Assembly: GCA_030062745.1 (NCBI GenBank)
Contig: CP099839.1
Coordinates: 12,377,302-12,441,301 of the forward strand
DNA length: 64,000 nt
From: Capitulum mitella
Taxonomy: Eukaryota; Arthropoda; Thecostraca; Pollicipedomorpha; Pollicipedidae
Direction: 5' to 3'
Below, piece by piece: positions 49,928 to 63,310 of this stretch. Each line of letters begins with the position of its first letter. Position 1 is the first letter of the stretch. The notes under the pieces are model-generated. The model searched no databases. It was not told the DNA's origin and saw only the letters and a list, made by a program, of their open reading frames with translations. The position numbers were made by a program, and so were the translations under genes.

Positions 49928-52900
49928 CGCCGCCGGCCACAGTTCCAGGTCCGGTCTGCCGCCAGCGGTGCAGGGTGGTCTCCCGAAACCTTGATAGCCG
50001 CAACTCAGCGAACCAGGCAGTGGGCCAGACAATGGGACGACGGTCAGGCACCCGTCACGATTAAGCTCAGAGACGTGATGAGATCGCACAAGTGCTGCGT
50101 GGACGTAGAGGCTCACAAATGCTCACCCGTGAGACCTGAAAGTCCCAGTTATTCACTGAATACTCATTTATAGGAAGCACATACGAACTTAATATATCAG
50201 ATACATACCAACGTAAAAATGACATAGACACACTTCACGCTCAGTTTTCAAGCTCGCGGACCGCACCCAGCTACGTAACCGGTGACGTTACACGTGATTA
50301 GGCGGGCACTGGGCACGGCCTGCTGAAGCCGACCGCGCGTCTCAGGCGCCTCAGACCAGGCCGTCAGCGGGGGCCGGACGGGCAGCGCCGCCCCGCACAT
50401 CAGGCCTCCGCTGCAGGGCGGCCGAGCTGTCCCGCTGGCGTCCATCCAGTGCGTCTGGAAACACGCCGCAGCGGAGGGCACTGGGCTGAAGTCCAGACTC
50501 ATCACAAAGTGGTATTTTGAGGTGTGGCTGAGAGTTCACGGTCATGTGTATTTTGTTGCGTTTTTTTGCTCTGACGACGAGAGACCGGAGCCCACGCTGT
50601 CTTCGCACATGTCTGCGGCCTTTTGGGAACGAATCACTTGTCGGTCAACGACCAGTGCGGATCGTCTTCATTCTACCACTTCACTTCAGCAGAGTGCCCC
50701 TCGGAGGCGGTCCTTTGTGAGCTCGGTATCAAACACCGAAATCAGGCGCACAAAAAAGCTCGCAAAAAGCTTCTACACGGCCGCGCGTAACTTCCCCGCC
50801 AAACGGCTCTACAAATCTGTGAAATATAATTCCCATTAGGAGCAGGTGATTGGGGCGGCCGGGTGCGGCGCGCGCGTGTGCAGTGCCGGCTGTGTTTTAT
50901 CGGCGTCCATCGTTGGGGCCTGCCGGCGGCGGCGCCTCCACTCGCGTCCTGTTGCCCGGGGCAGCACTGAGCGGGCTGGCAGCCGACCGAGGTCAAGTGG
51001 AGGAGAACCGAGGGAAGATGTCACCCGCTGTGATCCTGAGAGGACCAAAGGGATATCAGAGGCTGACTTTCGCCTGAAGAAGACCAACAGGAACCGCAAC
51101 AGCCCGAAGAGAAATAATAGGAGATCGGGCAAAACAGACCCCAATAGGTAGCCTAAACAAAGATTATGTTTGTGTGAGTGGCATGCAAAAGACTCGTCAT
51201 AGCTTGATGTCCCTGTTGATGTATGTGTTGGGGCTGCCAACTTGTCGCTGACCTGTTACTATCGCGGTGTCGCCTTCGTCACATGTATCTACAACGTAAA
51301 AGCATGCTCATTGTTATGACTTGTACAATAAAATGCACTTCTTGCGGCGAGATTGATGGCTAACGTTTGGCAGGCGTCTCACTGTGAGATAGTGTTTGGG
51401 TGTCAGTTTAGCTAACTGAATGCTTCTCTGCTTGTTGGCAGGCTGACGGAGAGATATGTCTGTGTCTGCCTTTGACCAGGTAGCTCGTTAACTCTAGCCG
51501 GGTCTGCCTCCGGATGCACCTTCGCCGATCGGGGGGGTCATGAGATCCCCCGGATCTCGAGAACTATACGTTCTACAGATAAAGGACTTCACAAGAAAGA
51601 CCTTCTTGCGGAAGTAGAAGAAAGTATTCAGATTTAGCCCAATCATGTCAATATTAAGGACAACATAGGTCATTTTAGGTCAAATCACTTGTTGACATTT
51701 TTTAGCGGAGCATTGTGATAATCATTGTGTGTGTCTCCAAAGAAGTTATACGTAAGAAGAACTGCTTGGTACGGTCAAAGAGCATTCGAGGTCTCATGTG
51801 TGCATTTCACACGAGACTGAAAGTGAAGGAAAAATCTTGTCTTTTTGTAACGCAGTAGTCGTTTTTTGTCATTGCAAAAGACTGTGTTTTGCTTAGATAA
51901 TGCCGAAAGTGTGTTAAGGAAATATATTAAGTCTGACACTATCATATCAAGGTCAGACAAGGTCAACCTCTACCAGACTTTTGACGCATATCAGTCGAGA
52001 GTTTCTGTTATCTGTCGTATCATCTGCCACATTTCCATTGATGAATCACGACATAGCATAAAATCCTCAAAACCGCTTTATGTAATGTCTGTTATACATG
52101 ACAAAACCCATGCCCCAAAGCATTTTCTTCACGCAGTCACACACATACCGGGTGTTGGGCGCGGCCGCAATGTGAAAGGCAATATTTGACAGGAAGATAT
52201 TTTAGCGACGTCAAGGGCTTTTATTTCGGCGACCGGCAATAAGGGTATTGTAGCAGTACAAACTGTATAGAAGGAAGACATGTGCATAATTCTTATCATC
52301 TGTGGCCATACAAAGTGTGTTCGCATTGAAAACAAACACAGAATTTCAAAGGGTTAGATCAGATCAGCCTGGCTCAAATGGGAGTCCGGCACCCTTGACA
52401 AATAAGTTCTTAGGATATATTAGTGCTTCCGAGGCACACATGACGACCAATAAACATTCTAGGACTGTAAACTAAAGGACTGTACTCGGTTGCAGGCCTG
52501 AAAAAACTTGGTATTAGACGTGACCTGAACCCAGGTAACGGGTCCAGGGTACAGGTATGTGTGCAAATGAAGTGAAAAGCACCAGGGTGTATATGCAAGT
52601 CTCAAAATCGCCGAACCAGCCCCACAATCTCAATAGCAAATGTAAAAAAGCCGGAAGTTTAGTTGGTCTGAGGTCAATGGCCTGGAAATTTCCGAAAAAC
52701 TGGGATAGCAGAGCTGTTCCATTTGCCATTTTCTATCAGTTTTCCACGTTTCATGGCAACCGATACATTTCGCCAAGCATTATGCCAGTTCCATTGTTTG
52801 GGCATCTGATCTCACTTGAACTGTCCTAGGTCAATGGCCTGAGGAGACCTTGAGTTAAAAATTGACGCAAAGTGTAAAACTGATGTATGAAAAGGTACAC

Positions 52901-53354
52901 CATGTTTCGTATCTCTGCGCATTTTTCTTTTGTTTTGACTGGCCTCCGAAAGCCGGAGGGGGTTCTCATGAGCCCCCCAGACCGGCGGAAAGCTAAGATC
53001 AATTCACACGGTGCATGAAAATGAAGACGGTGACAGCCGTAAGGATGCTCGCTACGAAATGAAGAACTCTTACTCCCGTCAGTGGCATCTACGCTGAAAC
53101 GGATGCAGAAACTTGCCATTCGGTTCATGGTGGAAATCTCCCGTGTAGTCAATGGCGATGGATCCATGGTGTAAGGGACAAGATATTTTGCTGTTCGTGG
53201 GAACCGCTGGCTCTTCGTGTGGTCTCCTCCACAATAACCTCGACTTTAAGCAGTTTCCAGGAATGTTCAAAACGGGCTTTACGGCTTTTAATAAGAGGTT
53301 CTCGTATGTGAAATGACCTTTATTTCGAAGCAATGCCGTAAAGTGCTGTATTTA

Positions 53355-53357
<3 letters not shown>
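49928..53357. other. Stretch without recognised gene
   Basis: A GC-rich part lies at 50240-50480 and 50840-51010. A plus-strand frame (50846-51151) ends in a basic tail and is followed by AATAAA at about 51326; coding status is unproven. The motif CTCGAGAACTATACG (51556) and the GGGGG/CCCCC stem around 52960-52980 belong to dispersed repeat families. Confidence 0.4.

Positions 53358-53419
<62 letters not shown>
53358..53419. repeat. (AT)n microsatellite
   Basis: An AT dinucleotide run of about 60 bp without interruption. Confidence 0.95.
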
Positions 53420-53420
<1 letters not shown>

Positions 53421-56400
53421 TATCTCAAACGAAACAAAATAAGATGCATTTGGCAAAATGAAAATCCAGCACACAATACAAAACCGTCTTTCACTGTCGA
53501 AAAGGACGTGAACGCGACTGAAAGCGCACTCGACGGCAAGGTCGAAGCGCAAAACGCCACTGCCGTGGATGCGTGTCCTGGGGCAGCCCATAACGGCGTC
53601 ACACAGGTGTGGACCTGCACACCATCAGAGTCCAGCCGGGCTGTGAGTCAATAACCATAAAATTAGCTGCAGCCGACATCAGATCAGGGCGTGGTCTCGT
53701 GCTGCCGCGCGACGCGCCGCAGGCGCTGGTCTGGGCCGCCGACACACTGCGCCGCGGCGACGCGGCAGCCAGCCGGCCGGCACGTGCTCCTGCATACGAC
53801 CGCCGCTCAGCCGGCTGTGTTTAACTAGTCGTTAGCATGGCGCGATGGCTCACGTGCCGACACGGTGAGGAGGGGGTGGGGAGGGGCACCGTGTGATGAC
53901 GGAAATCGTGCATGCGTATCACTTACTACGAAGTGAGCTAACGAGCAAACAGCATGGAGTGTGTACGCAATGTGGTTAACCGGGAGAACACGACCGAGAG
54001 GTACCGGCCATCCGGCAAAATCGCCGATTATCCTTTGACTCGCCAGAACGGGAAAGTTTTGATGATGATTTAGATGAACGGATCCTGCATAGGGTGCGGA
54101 ATAGGCTGCCCGGAGCCGCACCTTCCTATCATCCAACGCCTGGGTAAAGTTTATGATGCGATTTTAACTGAACCAGACATTCCGTTTAATCCGTGAGACG
54201 TCTGGTATTCGAGAGGCGTGAAATGTTTCAGTCGGGCATTCAGTGTGGTATCGGCTATCTCCAAGAATACCAAATAGCTAGCTTCAGTCGTCTCGACGCC
54301 AACAAGACAGCCCAACCGGAATCCCGACTAATTGCCCGGAGATAACGCCAATTATGGACGCAAAACGCCGCTTCTGGCTTGTCCACCGCCAACCCTTTTC
54401 GTTATCCGCCCCCATCTTCGGAAGCTGTTACGCATTCTTGTCCTTTGATACGTCCCAAATCGTTGTTTGTCACGCAAGGTGTCTCGTGCCAGGAGGAAGG
54501 GTGGGGAAAACACCGAACTCCGATTTTGTACTGAAATGGTCCTGGAAACCTGGTCGTAAGGCTACCGACAAGCTGTTCCGGACACAGCTATAGGTCGCTA
54601 TTTATTACGAAAAGCCTGCTAAGTGGTACTGGGAACAATGTAAACATCAGAGTCGCGATTATGCCCCTTCCAATAGAAGACCCCGTGTAGCTGCAAAAAC
54701 ACGCGATAACTGTCGCAGTGTTAGGTCAAAGATTCACCGAGTCGCAGCCGGATCAGCATCTGGGTCCTGCATTGGTTGATGCTAATAAACGGTTCGGATT
54801 AAGCAGATGTTCAGATTAAGCTGCTCTTTTATAAATCCCTGATGCTTCTGACGTGTTCTTTTGAAGCCTCACGATATGCAACGGAAATGGCCAACCCGGA
54901 ATGCTGAACGCTGCTTTACATTCCAGGTTACCTGGTCCACACCGACTTACAATAAATGGTGTGGTCCATGAAGGCGGTTGTTGTGGCAAATCTATGCGAT
55001 TCAAAGATGTTTATCATCCATTTTCCTTGCTTTTGCAGCCTGCGACACGACTTTTAAATGCTTCATTAAAACGTCACGAATTTCGCCTGAAAAGGACATG
55101 TCGACCTCTCAGATTTCCTTTACATATACCAAGCCATGCACATGAAAGCCTGATACGACGTCTGAGGGCGGCCTTAAAACCCAGGACGCGGCGGCCAGCC
55201 CAGCGATTGAGACGCCGTCGTTCTCGCGCCGGCACCGATACCCAAATAAATTTCCGCCCACGGCCCCCCGGCGGGCGGCTAACAAACCGGGCAGCCGATA
55301 ATCAGGGCCGTGTTTGCGCCAACAGAGGGTACTTTGTGTGACCACCGGCGCCGGCCAGATACAAATCGTGCGCGCCGGCCGCCGCCAGGCGAGTAATTCA
55401 TGCGCGCCTCACCGTCTGTAATTACCCGATCTTATCGGCTGCGGCGGCCGATCGGACGACGCCGTCACGCCGGCCGCTCCTCGCCGCCGCCGCGCCGCGA
55501 TTGCGTTAAAGCCAGCCGACGCGGCCGCGGCGCTGTGAATTGGGTTACGGTTACGGACAATCGGCGCTTCGACACACAGGGAAACCGAAATCGGCCGTTG
55601 TGAAAGAGACAGGACGCGGAAGGACAGGGAAAACAAACGCTGCTCTTTTCACGACAGGTAAACAATTTCTGGAATTTATCGATGTCGGTTGACGCCCGAA
55701 ATGTCTCCTGTATCAACCAAACAAACAGATGTTGGACAAATAGAAAGGCATTTGCTAGAAAGTCTTGTTTGGTCGGTAAATTCAAAACCATCTGTATCTT
55801 ATTTATTCATGTAAGTTTCGCTGCTTTCATTACTGAGTCGTTTATGTAGACTATAATCAAATATACAACTGTCTTTCTTCGTTGGAAAGTTGCAATTCAA
55901 TGAAAACGTACGTGATGGACAGAAATAAGCAGAAGCAGTGAGTTAACGTCAAGCATGTGGCTGAGCAGTCCGTTGTAATCTCTGGACGTGAAGTCGAGGA
56001 GAAAAAAACGACTGATCTTGTCTGGAAGGCCGTTTGGTTGCTTCCACCGCGAAGAGCACCACACAACACAGCCGACATTGAAATGAGAGTGTGAGACACG
56101 AGGGTCGCCACCGCACGATTCTTTTCCGGGACAGATATTCCAGAAGTGCCTGACGGCAGCGAGCGACGATAGTTAAAAACGCCGGCACAACGCCCACCCT
56201 TCGTGTCTGTGATGGAGGTATGGGACTGCTCCCTCGCTGAGCCCGGACAGATGTCCTTGTTCTGAACAGTATGGGTTTTCGCTATCCCACAGCTTCTGGA
56301 TGTTTTAAACGAAGTAGTTTTGGCAACACTGTAATATTCATGCACCAGCATTTCGGATCTTTAGAAGTGCCCTCTTAATACATTTGCTTCCAAACCGTTT

Positions 56401-57480
56401 TTGGATGCTGTGGCTTATGCGCTTTGACGGTGGGTGAGCATGATGCCGTTCGACTCAACTCACGATGGGTCTCTATGAGAAAGGCATATCTGTTTGATGC
56501 ATCCCGATCGATTCCAACATTTTTAAATAAGACATTGTTTATCCTGGTATCCTCATTTTTCTTACGGGTAATAAGCGGAAAACAGGAACCAGAATAACAG
56601 CAGAAGCATAAGCCAAAGCAGATGGTGAGACTAGTACCTACAATGCACCGTCTGTTTGGTACGATCAAGCAGGAGCATTTGCTTTGGACAGAACAACGAA
56701 ACAAGAACATGGTACGCAGTTCGAAAACAGTGGCTCCACTGATATTTTTGCGCTGCATTGGGGTTTTGTTACAGTGTAGATGTAAGAGCTTAAAACTACC
56801 GGGGCTTATTTTTACTTAACGCGACATAGGCTCGCAGACCCGCTGGATTTGCCTTAGCTTCATATGCTGCAAGGTTTCTGATGCGCTCTCGCGTCTTTTT
56901 ATCGCGGCCCAAACATTCCCGCTGTATGCACTTTTATGGGAACCACCCAAGACGTTCCCATACGCCCTGGAAATAAAATGGACCGATTCCTCTGTTGCAT
57001 GCAAGTGCTCGCCTAAAATGGCATAAAATTCCCGTACGCAGACGCAACCTGGCACTTAAGACAATTGAAAGGCATGAGGAAGAGTACCATTACTGTGTAA
57101 CTGCACCGAAGCCGAATATCTATCACAACTACATTAAACCTAATCGCAGTGTATGAAATCAGCAGCCATCGTAAATTATATGGACAATGGCGTGATGAGC
57201 ATCATTATGAGGCTCATCAGGTCATTACCATTCATGGCTCGGCAGGCGTGAAATAGGCGTTGCGCGATCCGATGTCTTGATCGCCCCAGGCCGTTGGGCT
57301 GAACATTCAGGAGCTCGCGGTAAGTGGTTTCAACAGACACATTCCGACAATGACTGGATAAATAGCCTATGGCATACTTGTAATAAGTCTTAGCCAAGTA
57401 GACAAAGTTAAATTGAATGTTGTAGATATGAGCAAATGAACATTTGTTACGTCTTATTACCACGGATCATCAGGATTTGG
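53420..57480. other. Stretch without recognised gene
   Basis: GC-rich blocks at 53680-53820 and 55150-55550. The second includes TAATTC, TAATTACCC and CTTATC words at 55390-55440. No splice-bounded conserved exon was seen. Confidence 0.45.
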
Positions 57481-57600
57481 ATTGCACAGTTTCCAGTCAT
57501 GGATTGCAGTCCCTTTTTAAGGATTGCAGATAGACTGATATCCTTTAAAAAAGGATTGGATTGCGGATTGGACGGACCTTTTCTGCAATCCTTTTGACAG
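57480..57600. repeat. Degenerate GGATTGCA-rich simple sequence
   Basis: GGATTG, GGATTGCAG and their complements CAATCC recur around a TCCTTTAAAAAAGGA palindrome (about 57541-57555). Confidence 0.6.
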
Positions 57601-57896
57601 TCCTAACTCACTATCGTTTATTACTTACTTTAATGTACGTGAGCCGTTACAGGTCTTTACACATGCGAAGGACTCAGAGATGCCGTCATGCCTTACACAT
57701 GCGAAGGACCCAGCGACACGGTTTCATTGTCAGACTGGCTCGCTGTCGATCTGCGCGTGCCGGGAGACTGACTGCCCTGCGCTCACCGACCCGCCATTGA
57801 GGTCAGTTCAGAAGCATCCTGCCAGGCAAAGGTCAGCCAATGAGTGAAAGGGAGGAAAACGGGCGGAAATAAAAATCACACAGAAGTATTACCCTG

Positions 57897-59650
57897 TGAA
57901 GTGCTGGGGGCCAATTTGCCCCCCCCCCCCTCCTAGTGGTTTTTGAGTGATAACTCAAGAATGAATAAAGCCAGGGCAATGAAATTCAGTTATCCCTCGT
58001 ATAATTTCATGACACATCGTTTGATGTCCAGTTTTTTAGTCCAGCTCTAAAGGTCGATGAACTAGGTCTGGTCAAAGTAAGGTCAGTGATTCGTAGGGAG
58101 GCACAAAATATAACAGACTTTAACGACTACCAAAAACCGAGATTTTAAGATAAGCACAAGCACTTGACGTGAGAACATAGGTATAAAAAATGCAACAATG
58201 GTTTGGGCAACATGAGATAAGTTCATCAGGTCAGGTCAAGATCAAAGCTGGCAGGTTTATTTTCAGCTTTAGAATTCAAAAGTGTGGGTCTGAAAACAAA
58301 AGCCCTAAATTGCATGACTTACCAGAAGTTTTCTTAAGTCCGCAAATTTTTAAGCCAATATTAGGTCAGGTCAGGTCAGGAGAGCAGAAAATATAAGTTT
58401 CGGTACCCAGTTCGTGTGATACCAAGGGGGACTTGTACGTAATTCGGTGACATCAAGGGAATGAATCTAACTCGTATCACCATGAAATGTAACCAAAGGT
58501 CGCCGAAAATGGCCTTGATGTGTTCCAGGGCCTAATGTCAAGTTTTGGCCTTGGATGAGGTCACCCGTATAGCTGTGTTTATAAGTAGGAAATTAAGTTT
58601 CGTATATGAGTAAACATAAACACCTGACGTCAGTATATAGGCGCATATCTCGGCAAAAATATGGAAAAATTTTTGGTGATATGATATCAGGTCGTCAGGA
58701 CAGGTCAAGGTCAAAACTAAAAGAACTTCGGCGCTGGGGTCCAAAAATACTTATCCGAAAACAAAAACGTACATTGTATGACTGATCACAATGTCTCCTC
58801 AGCGCCTACAAAGTTTAAAGTCAACATCAGGCCAGGTCAGGTCAGGTCAGGATAGAGAGAAATATGAGCTTTGGTACAGACTGCGTATGATATCAAAAAG
58901 GACTTGTGCACAGTTCGGTGACATGAAGGGAATGACTCTGACCACTATTACTATGCACCATAACCGAAAGTCGCCGGAAATGGCCCTGATATGTTCAAGC
59001 GTCAATTGTCAAGTTTTGAACTTAGATCAGATCACCACTATCACTAAGCCGGTGATATAGAGGGAAATTATGCTTGGTATGTGAGATACAATATGTACCT
59101 CACGAATATTTTTCTACTTTGAGACATGACCATCCTGTTTTATGCCATGTGTCACGGTAAGATATGGGCAATGATCTCAATATTCATTCAAGGTACAGCA
59201 GGGCAACAGTTTTTTTTCATTTAAATGAAATGCATGCATGAAAACCATTCACAGCGATGTTTCAGCGCAATGCCCCAGCAAACAGGAAGATGATCAACTT
59301 CAATGTCAATTTACTCCATGACCTTGACCTTAAAATTACGGTACACAGTTTTATTTCGCTGTATGTCTTCTTTCGTTTGGTACCACTTTAAGTCGCCTTG
59401 CTGTTATCAATTTGTCTCTGGCGGACCAAAACCAAGACATTCCACGTAAAACAAGCGGGACCCCGACTCTGATCTCGTTTAGGTCACCTGGAAGGTCAAC
59501 ATTACGAGATAAATGCGTACATTCCGGGACTTTTTTGAAGTAGAGGAATGGAGCTGCATGCTGGTGAAAACCGCGTCTCTCTACGCGGTTTCGTTTGCGA
59601 GTAAGTCGGGGGGAGGGTCAGATTGACCCCCCCCCCAGCACTAAAAGTAG
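57897..59650. repeat. Composite repeat: inverted C/G-rich ends around a 471-bp tandem duplication
   Basis: AGTGCTGGGGG with CCAATTTGCCCCCC (57899 onward) reappears in reverse complement at about 59618-59645 (CAGATTGACCCCCC ending CCAGCACT). Between them lie two diverged direct copies of about 460-471 bp (about 58140-58605 and 58606-59090). They share GGTGACAT with AAGGGAATGA (58446/58917), and each carries a TCAGG run (58365-58380/58836-58851). Confidence 0.65.
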
Positions 59651-59869
59651 TAGAACAAGTTCCAGTACTTTATAGGTTAACAAAACAAGACGTAGAGATC
59701 AATAATCGAGCCTGGTCTTCTCGCAAGACTAACGAGAACCGTTCTTGTCGGTTATCTTGTCACGTGCAGCCATCATTGTAACACCTTAGGGAGTAGCATG
59801 CAAACTGTCATTTGTCATAATTTTCGTATATTTCTAAGAGGCCTATGAAAACGAGTGGATAATGCCCGG

Positions 59870-59960
59870 GACATTTCTCTAATGTGGGGTTGGTTAAGGG
59901 CTTAGATTTGAGTTCTCTCTCTCTTAGATCGAATCCTCGCTACGCCACGGACCACATCCA
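59870..59960 (+). repeat. Possible tRNA-derived SINE head
   Basis: GGGGTTGGTTAAGGGC is A-box-like. GATCGAATCCTCGCTACGCCA at 59927 onward resembles a tRNA T-loop plus 3' end. Acceptor and T stems do not pair properly, so it is not an intact tRNA. Confidence 0.35.
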
Positions 59961-62640
59961 GCGAGTTCAGTCAGCATAGTGACGAGGTGTTCATGCGTCT
60001 CAGAGCACAGGAATTTCTCTCGGAGCTGGACGTGCTGGCAGGTGTTGCCAAAAAGTTGGAAGGACTGCCCTTTATCAGAAATCGAGGGAGCATGTCTCCT
60101 CTGTTCCTCCCCTGCTTCAGGTCTCCTGTATTTAAGAAGGTAATAACTGTCCGTAACGTAAAAAATGCATGAAAAACGAGATCATGTTTTCCTTGGACCC
60201 GAACAAACTGCTATAAGGAAAGATGGATATGAGAGAATGCCCTTTCCAATGTTTGCACTTAATAACTCCTCATCGAATACAAATTCATACAACGGCCGAA
60301 GTTTGTGGCTTGGTTGGCTTACGCTCAACCTTAATAAACTAATATAAATACAAATGTATAATATATTTTTGTATAACAGTATAAAAAGTAAACAAACAGT
60401 AAATACCGCAGAGCGTACTACTGTGGCCATTTCAGCGAAAATGAACGATTCGTAGAAAGGATTACAAAATGGGTTGCAGGTTTGACTGCAGTCCTTTTGG
60501 TTTTATAAGATTTGGGATTGTATTGCAATTTATATCCACACACTGGAATGAGAAAAAATATTCCACAAAGAAAAATGTGGTATATGTGGTATGCAAAAAT
60601 TACTGCCGCCACTGGACTGAGCGAATGTTCTCTGAATTCTTTCACCGAATGCGAATGATGTACGCAAGAGGAAAGAATAACTAAGAGGGCAAATATGTTC
60701 TGAAGAAATATGCATTTACAAAACTAGGATTAAGTGCTTGCGATGGAAAACATCAAAAATTCAAGTAACTGGTTTTTTTAAATGTTTCTCCGTTGTGTTT
60801 ATTGCAACGGTTAAACAGCTAATGACCATTTGCAACAGCTACAGTTTCCCGCCACAATTATTTGATACTGTTTGGAACGCAACCAATAATTGTCGTCAAT
60901 GCCCACTCTAATCCTGGCCCTTGCACATCATAGACGATAACGCGTTCTGCATCCGTCTTTCGCCCAGAGGGCTACTCGTCATTAAACTATAGCCACGTTT
61001 CGTCGTTAAGTGAGGGACATATTTCTGAGCTGCCCTTGTGAGAGTTGCAAAATTACATCGAAAATTAAAACACCCTTCCTTCACTGGGGAGGGTGTTTTA
61101 CATAAACACACCTTTCCTTTGTTTTCTTAAAACACATTTCCTTCCTTCTGTCACTGGGTTTGTGCACTCCGCCGTTGTTTTCTCGTACCGCTACCAATGA
61201 CCCGCATCAGAATTTGACCCTTTTCCGATTAATGACATATATTAAACAGTTAAAATGAAGAACTCGTACGATAAAGATAGCAGAACTAATGCCATTATAA
61301 AGTTGAGCGAGGTTTACTTGCTGCCTCCAGAGGCCACCTTCAGGGTCTGGTGTTCCATACCGCAGGAGAGCGGAAGATTCTGGAGACTTGCGTTCTGTAA
61401 ATTCATCGTGCGCTGAAAATTCGATTATTCCGTGCAGAAGCTGGTGAACAGGTATGTGAATATACAATCAACGGAACAGGTTAGTGGGAAACGTCACAAG
61501 GTACCTTTTTCCATACCTTTTTTTAGTTTCGGAGGTTATGTTCCAGCGCAAAGTAGTTTTTTCAAACAGAGGAATGATCCGATTGCGAAAGTGCATGATA
61601 AATATATTCTTTCATGTGATAAAAATTTTCTGAAAAACGCCAGTTTACTGGATTTCAGCTTAATGGTAGAAGAGGACTATTCGGGATTGTGGATCAGTTG
61701 CCATGGAAACATCGTAGAAGCTGGCTGGTGGCGCCAACATTATCACCAACCAAAAATATGGAAGGAACCTTCGGTGGAGACTGTGAATATGCAGGAAACA
61801 GTAACCATTTGAAAGCAGCATGCGTAAAGGCAAACCGGGGCGGCTTTTAATCCGTCGACATTGCATACTTATAGCTCGAGGGGATCGGCAACATAACACA
61901 CAGGCTGGGCTCCCCAGTTCTTTGACGTTCTGTCACGGTACTTTGCAGAGACCCAGGCTCAACAAGATACCCTTTTCATGTAAATGTACGATGCACGTAC
62001 GAAATTAGATTCGGGGAAAGGGTAAGTGGTCATGGTCCGTTCCAAGTTAACTGAACCCCGGAAAGCTGGTGTTATTACATTTGGGAGATAAGAATGAATA
62101 ATTCTTATGTCAGAAAACTGATGAAGAATTATTGATAATCACATATAATGAAAGTCAACGCATTTTTCATCAAAAAAAAAAAAATCTAAGGACTTCTATC
62201 AACAATCTGTCCCCACATCGGCTTGACCCAGTTCATGCTGGTAGGCTGGATCCGTTCCTGACCCGTCCCCATCATGCGAAAATGACGCTTTAGCACGTGA
62301 AAACCTATTAAAGTTGCCCTCTGGAAAAGAGCACGGTGGAGACACCCTGAGGACATCAGAAGGTCGCGTCATTAACCGACATCTCCTAAACTACAGTAAA
62401 GGATACGAATGATTTGTAGATATGCCATACAAATAGCAAATTTGCTCTGGTCCGCGTGCATGGAGCCAACGATGACAAGATGACAAGCCTTGTTCCGGGA
62501 AACATCTCTATCCTGCTTGCGTCCCTGCGAATATTTAAACAGAAAACGAGTTGTGCATCAGCTGCGCTTGGCACCCGGAAAACTTGCATGTTCGGAAAAC
62601 TTGGATAATCAACAACACGTTTCGACAGTGTAAATATGCA
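59961..62640. other. Stretch without recognised gene
   Basis: Mostly AT-rich. A plus-strand frame of 126 codons (61432-61812) has no recognised homology. An A-run lies at 62173-62186. Confidence 0.4.
61697..61710 (+). promoter_or_regulatory. X-box-like (RFX) motif
   Basis: GTTGCCATGGAAAC matches the palindromic X-box at 13 of 14 positions. No ciliary gene is recognised beside it. Confidence 0.3.
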
Positions 62641-63310
62641 CTCTGCCAACTCGTTTAAGCCCGCCGGGATGTTTGACCAGCTCAATCGGCCGAGCAAAAT
62701 GCAATTTTGATCCTTGGGCCCGGTCGGCGCGCGGCCGATCGGGGTCACGTGACCGGCTCGGACCACCAATGGGCGCCGAGGACCGGCTCACTGGATCAGT
62801 AGGGACATCCGCAGCCCCCAGGGCGAGGGAACCACCGCGCCCGGCGCCGCCACACACACATACACACACACACGGCTGCCAGCGGACCGGACGACAGGGC
62901 TCCGGCACGTCTGCGCGCTCTCCGGCCCCATCATGGTGATCAGGTGAGAGGTCGGCAGTGAGGCAGGCGCCGTACCTGGCCGCGCAGGGTCGCCGCGACC
63001 CGGGCTGGCGCGCCGGCCGAGCGGCCGCCGCCTGCGCACGTGAGCGGACTGGCCGCCGTTGTGGTCGCGAGGTTTGGCTGGTCTGGGCTGAAGGCTCCGC
63101 TCCTACAGCGGCGACCGTTTGCATGTATTCGAACGAGACCGGTCTGGCCGTCCCAGGCGTGCACTCCGCCCCGGCGGGAAATGCACCGGCCCGGCTCGGC
63201 CGGCCGTGGTCTGCACCGCGCCGGACCGGCCGGCTGGCCGACGTCCGTTCAGCGCGCCGGACCGGCCGGCTGTGGCCTGGCCAGCGGACGTCGGGAGCAA
63301 ATGCTGAGTA
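62641..63310. other. CpG-island-like block with a CA microsatellite
   Basis: Very GC- and CpG-rich. A CA run lies at 62851-62872. A GCGCCGGACCGGCCGGCTG segment occurs twice (about 63209-63232 and 63255-63276). A 301-codon minus-strand frame covers most of it but is composed of Ala/Arg/Pro/Ser and reads through the CA repeat, so I treat it as non-coding. It could be a promoter. Confidence 0.45.

Noticed and set aside
55857-56351. 164-codon minus-strand open frame
   Set aside because: No domain recognised, composition like surrounding DNA, no splice-bounded relatives nearby.
59928-60139. Splice-flanked 70-codon exon-like frame (RLRAQEFLSELDVLAGVAKK)
   Set aside because: Its left edge is a tRNA T-loop/3'-end-like sequence, so the segment is more likely a SINE, and no homologue or neighbouring exon was recognised.
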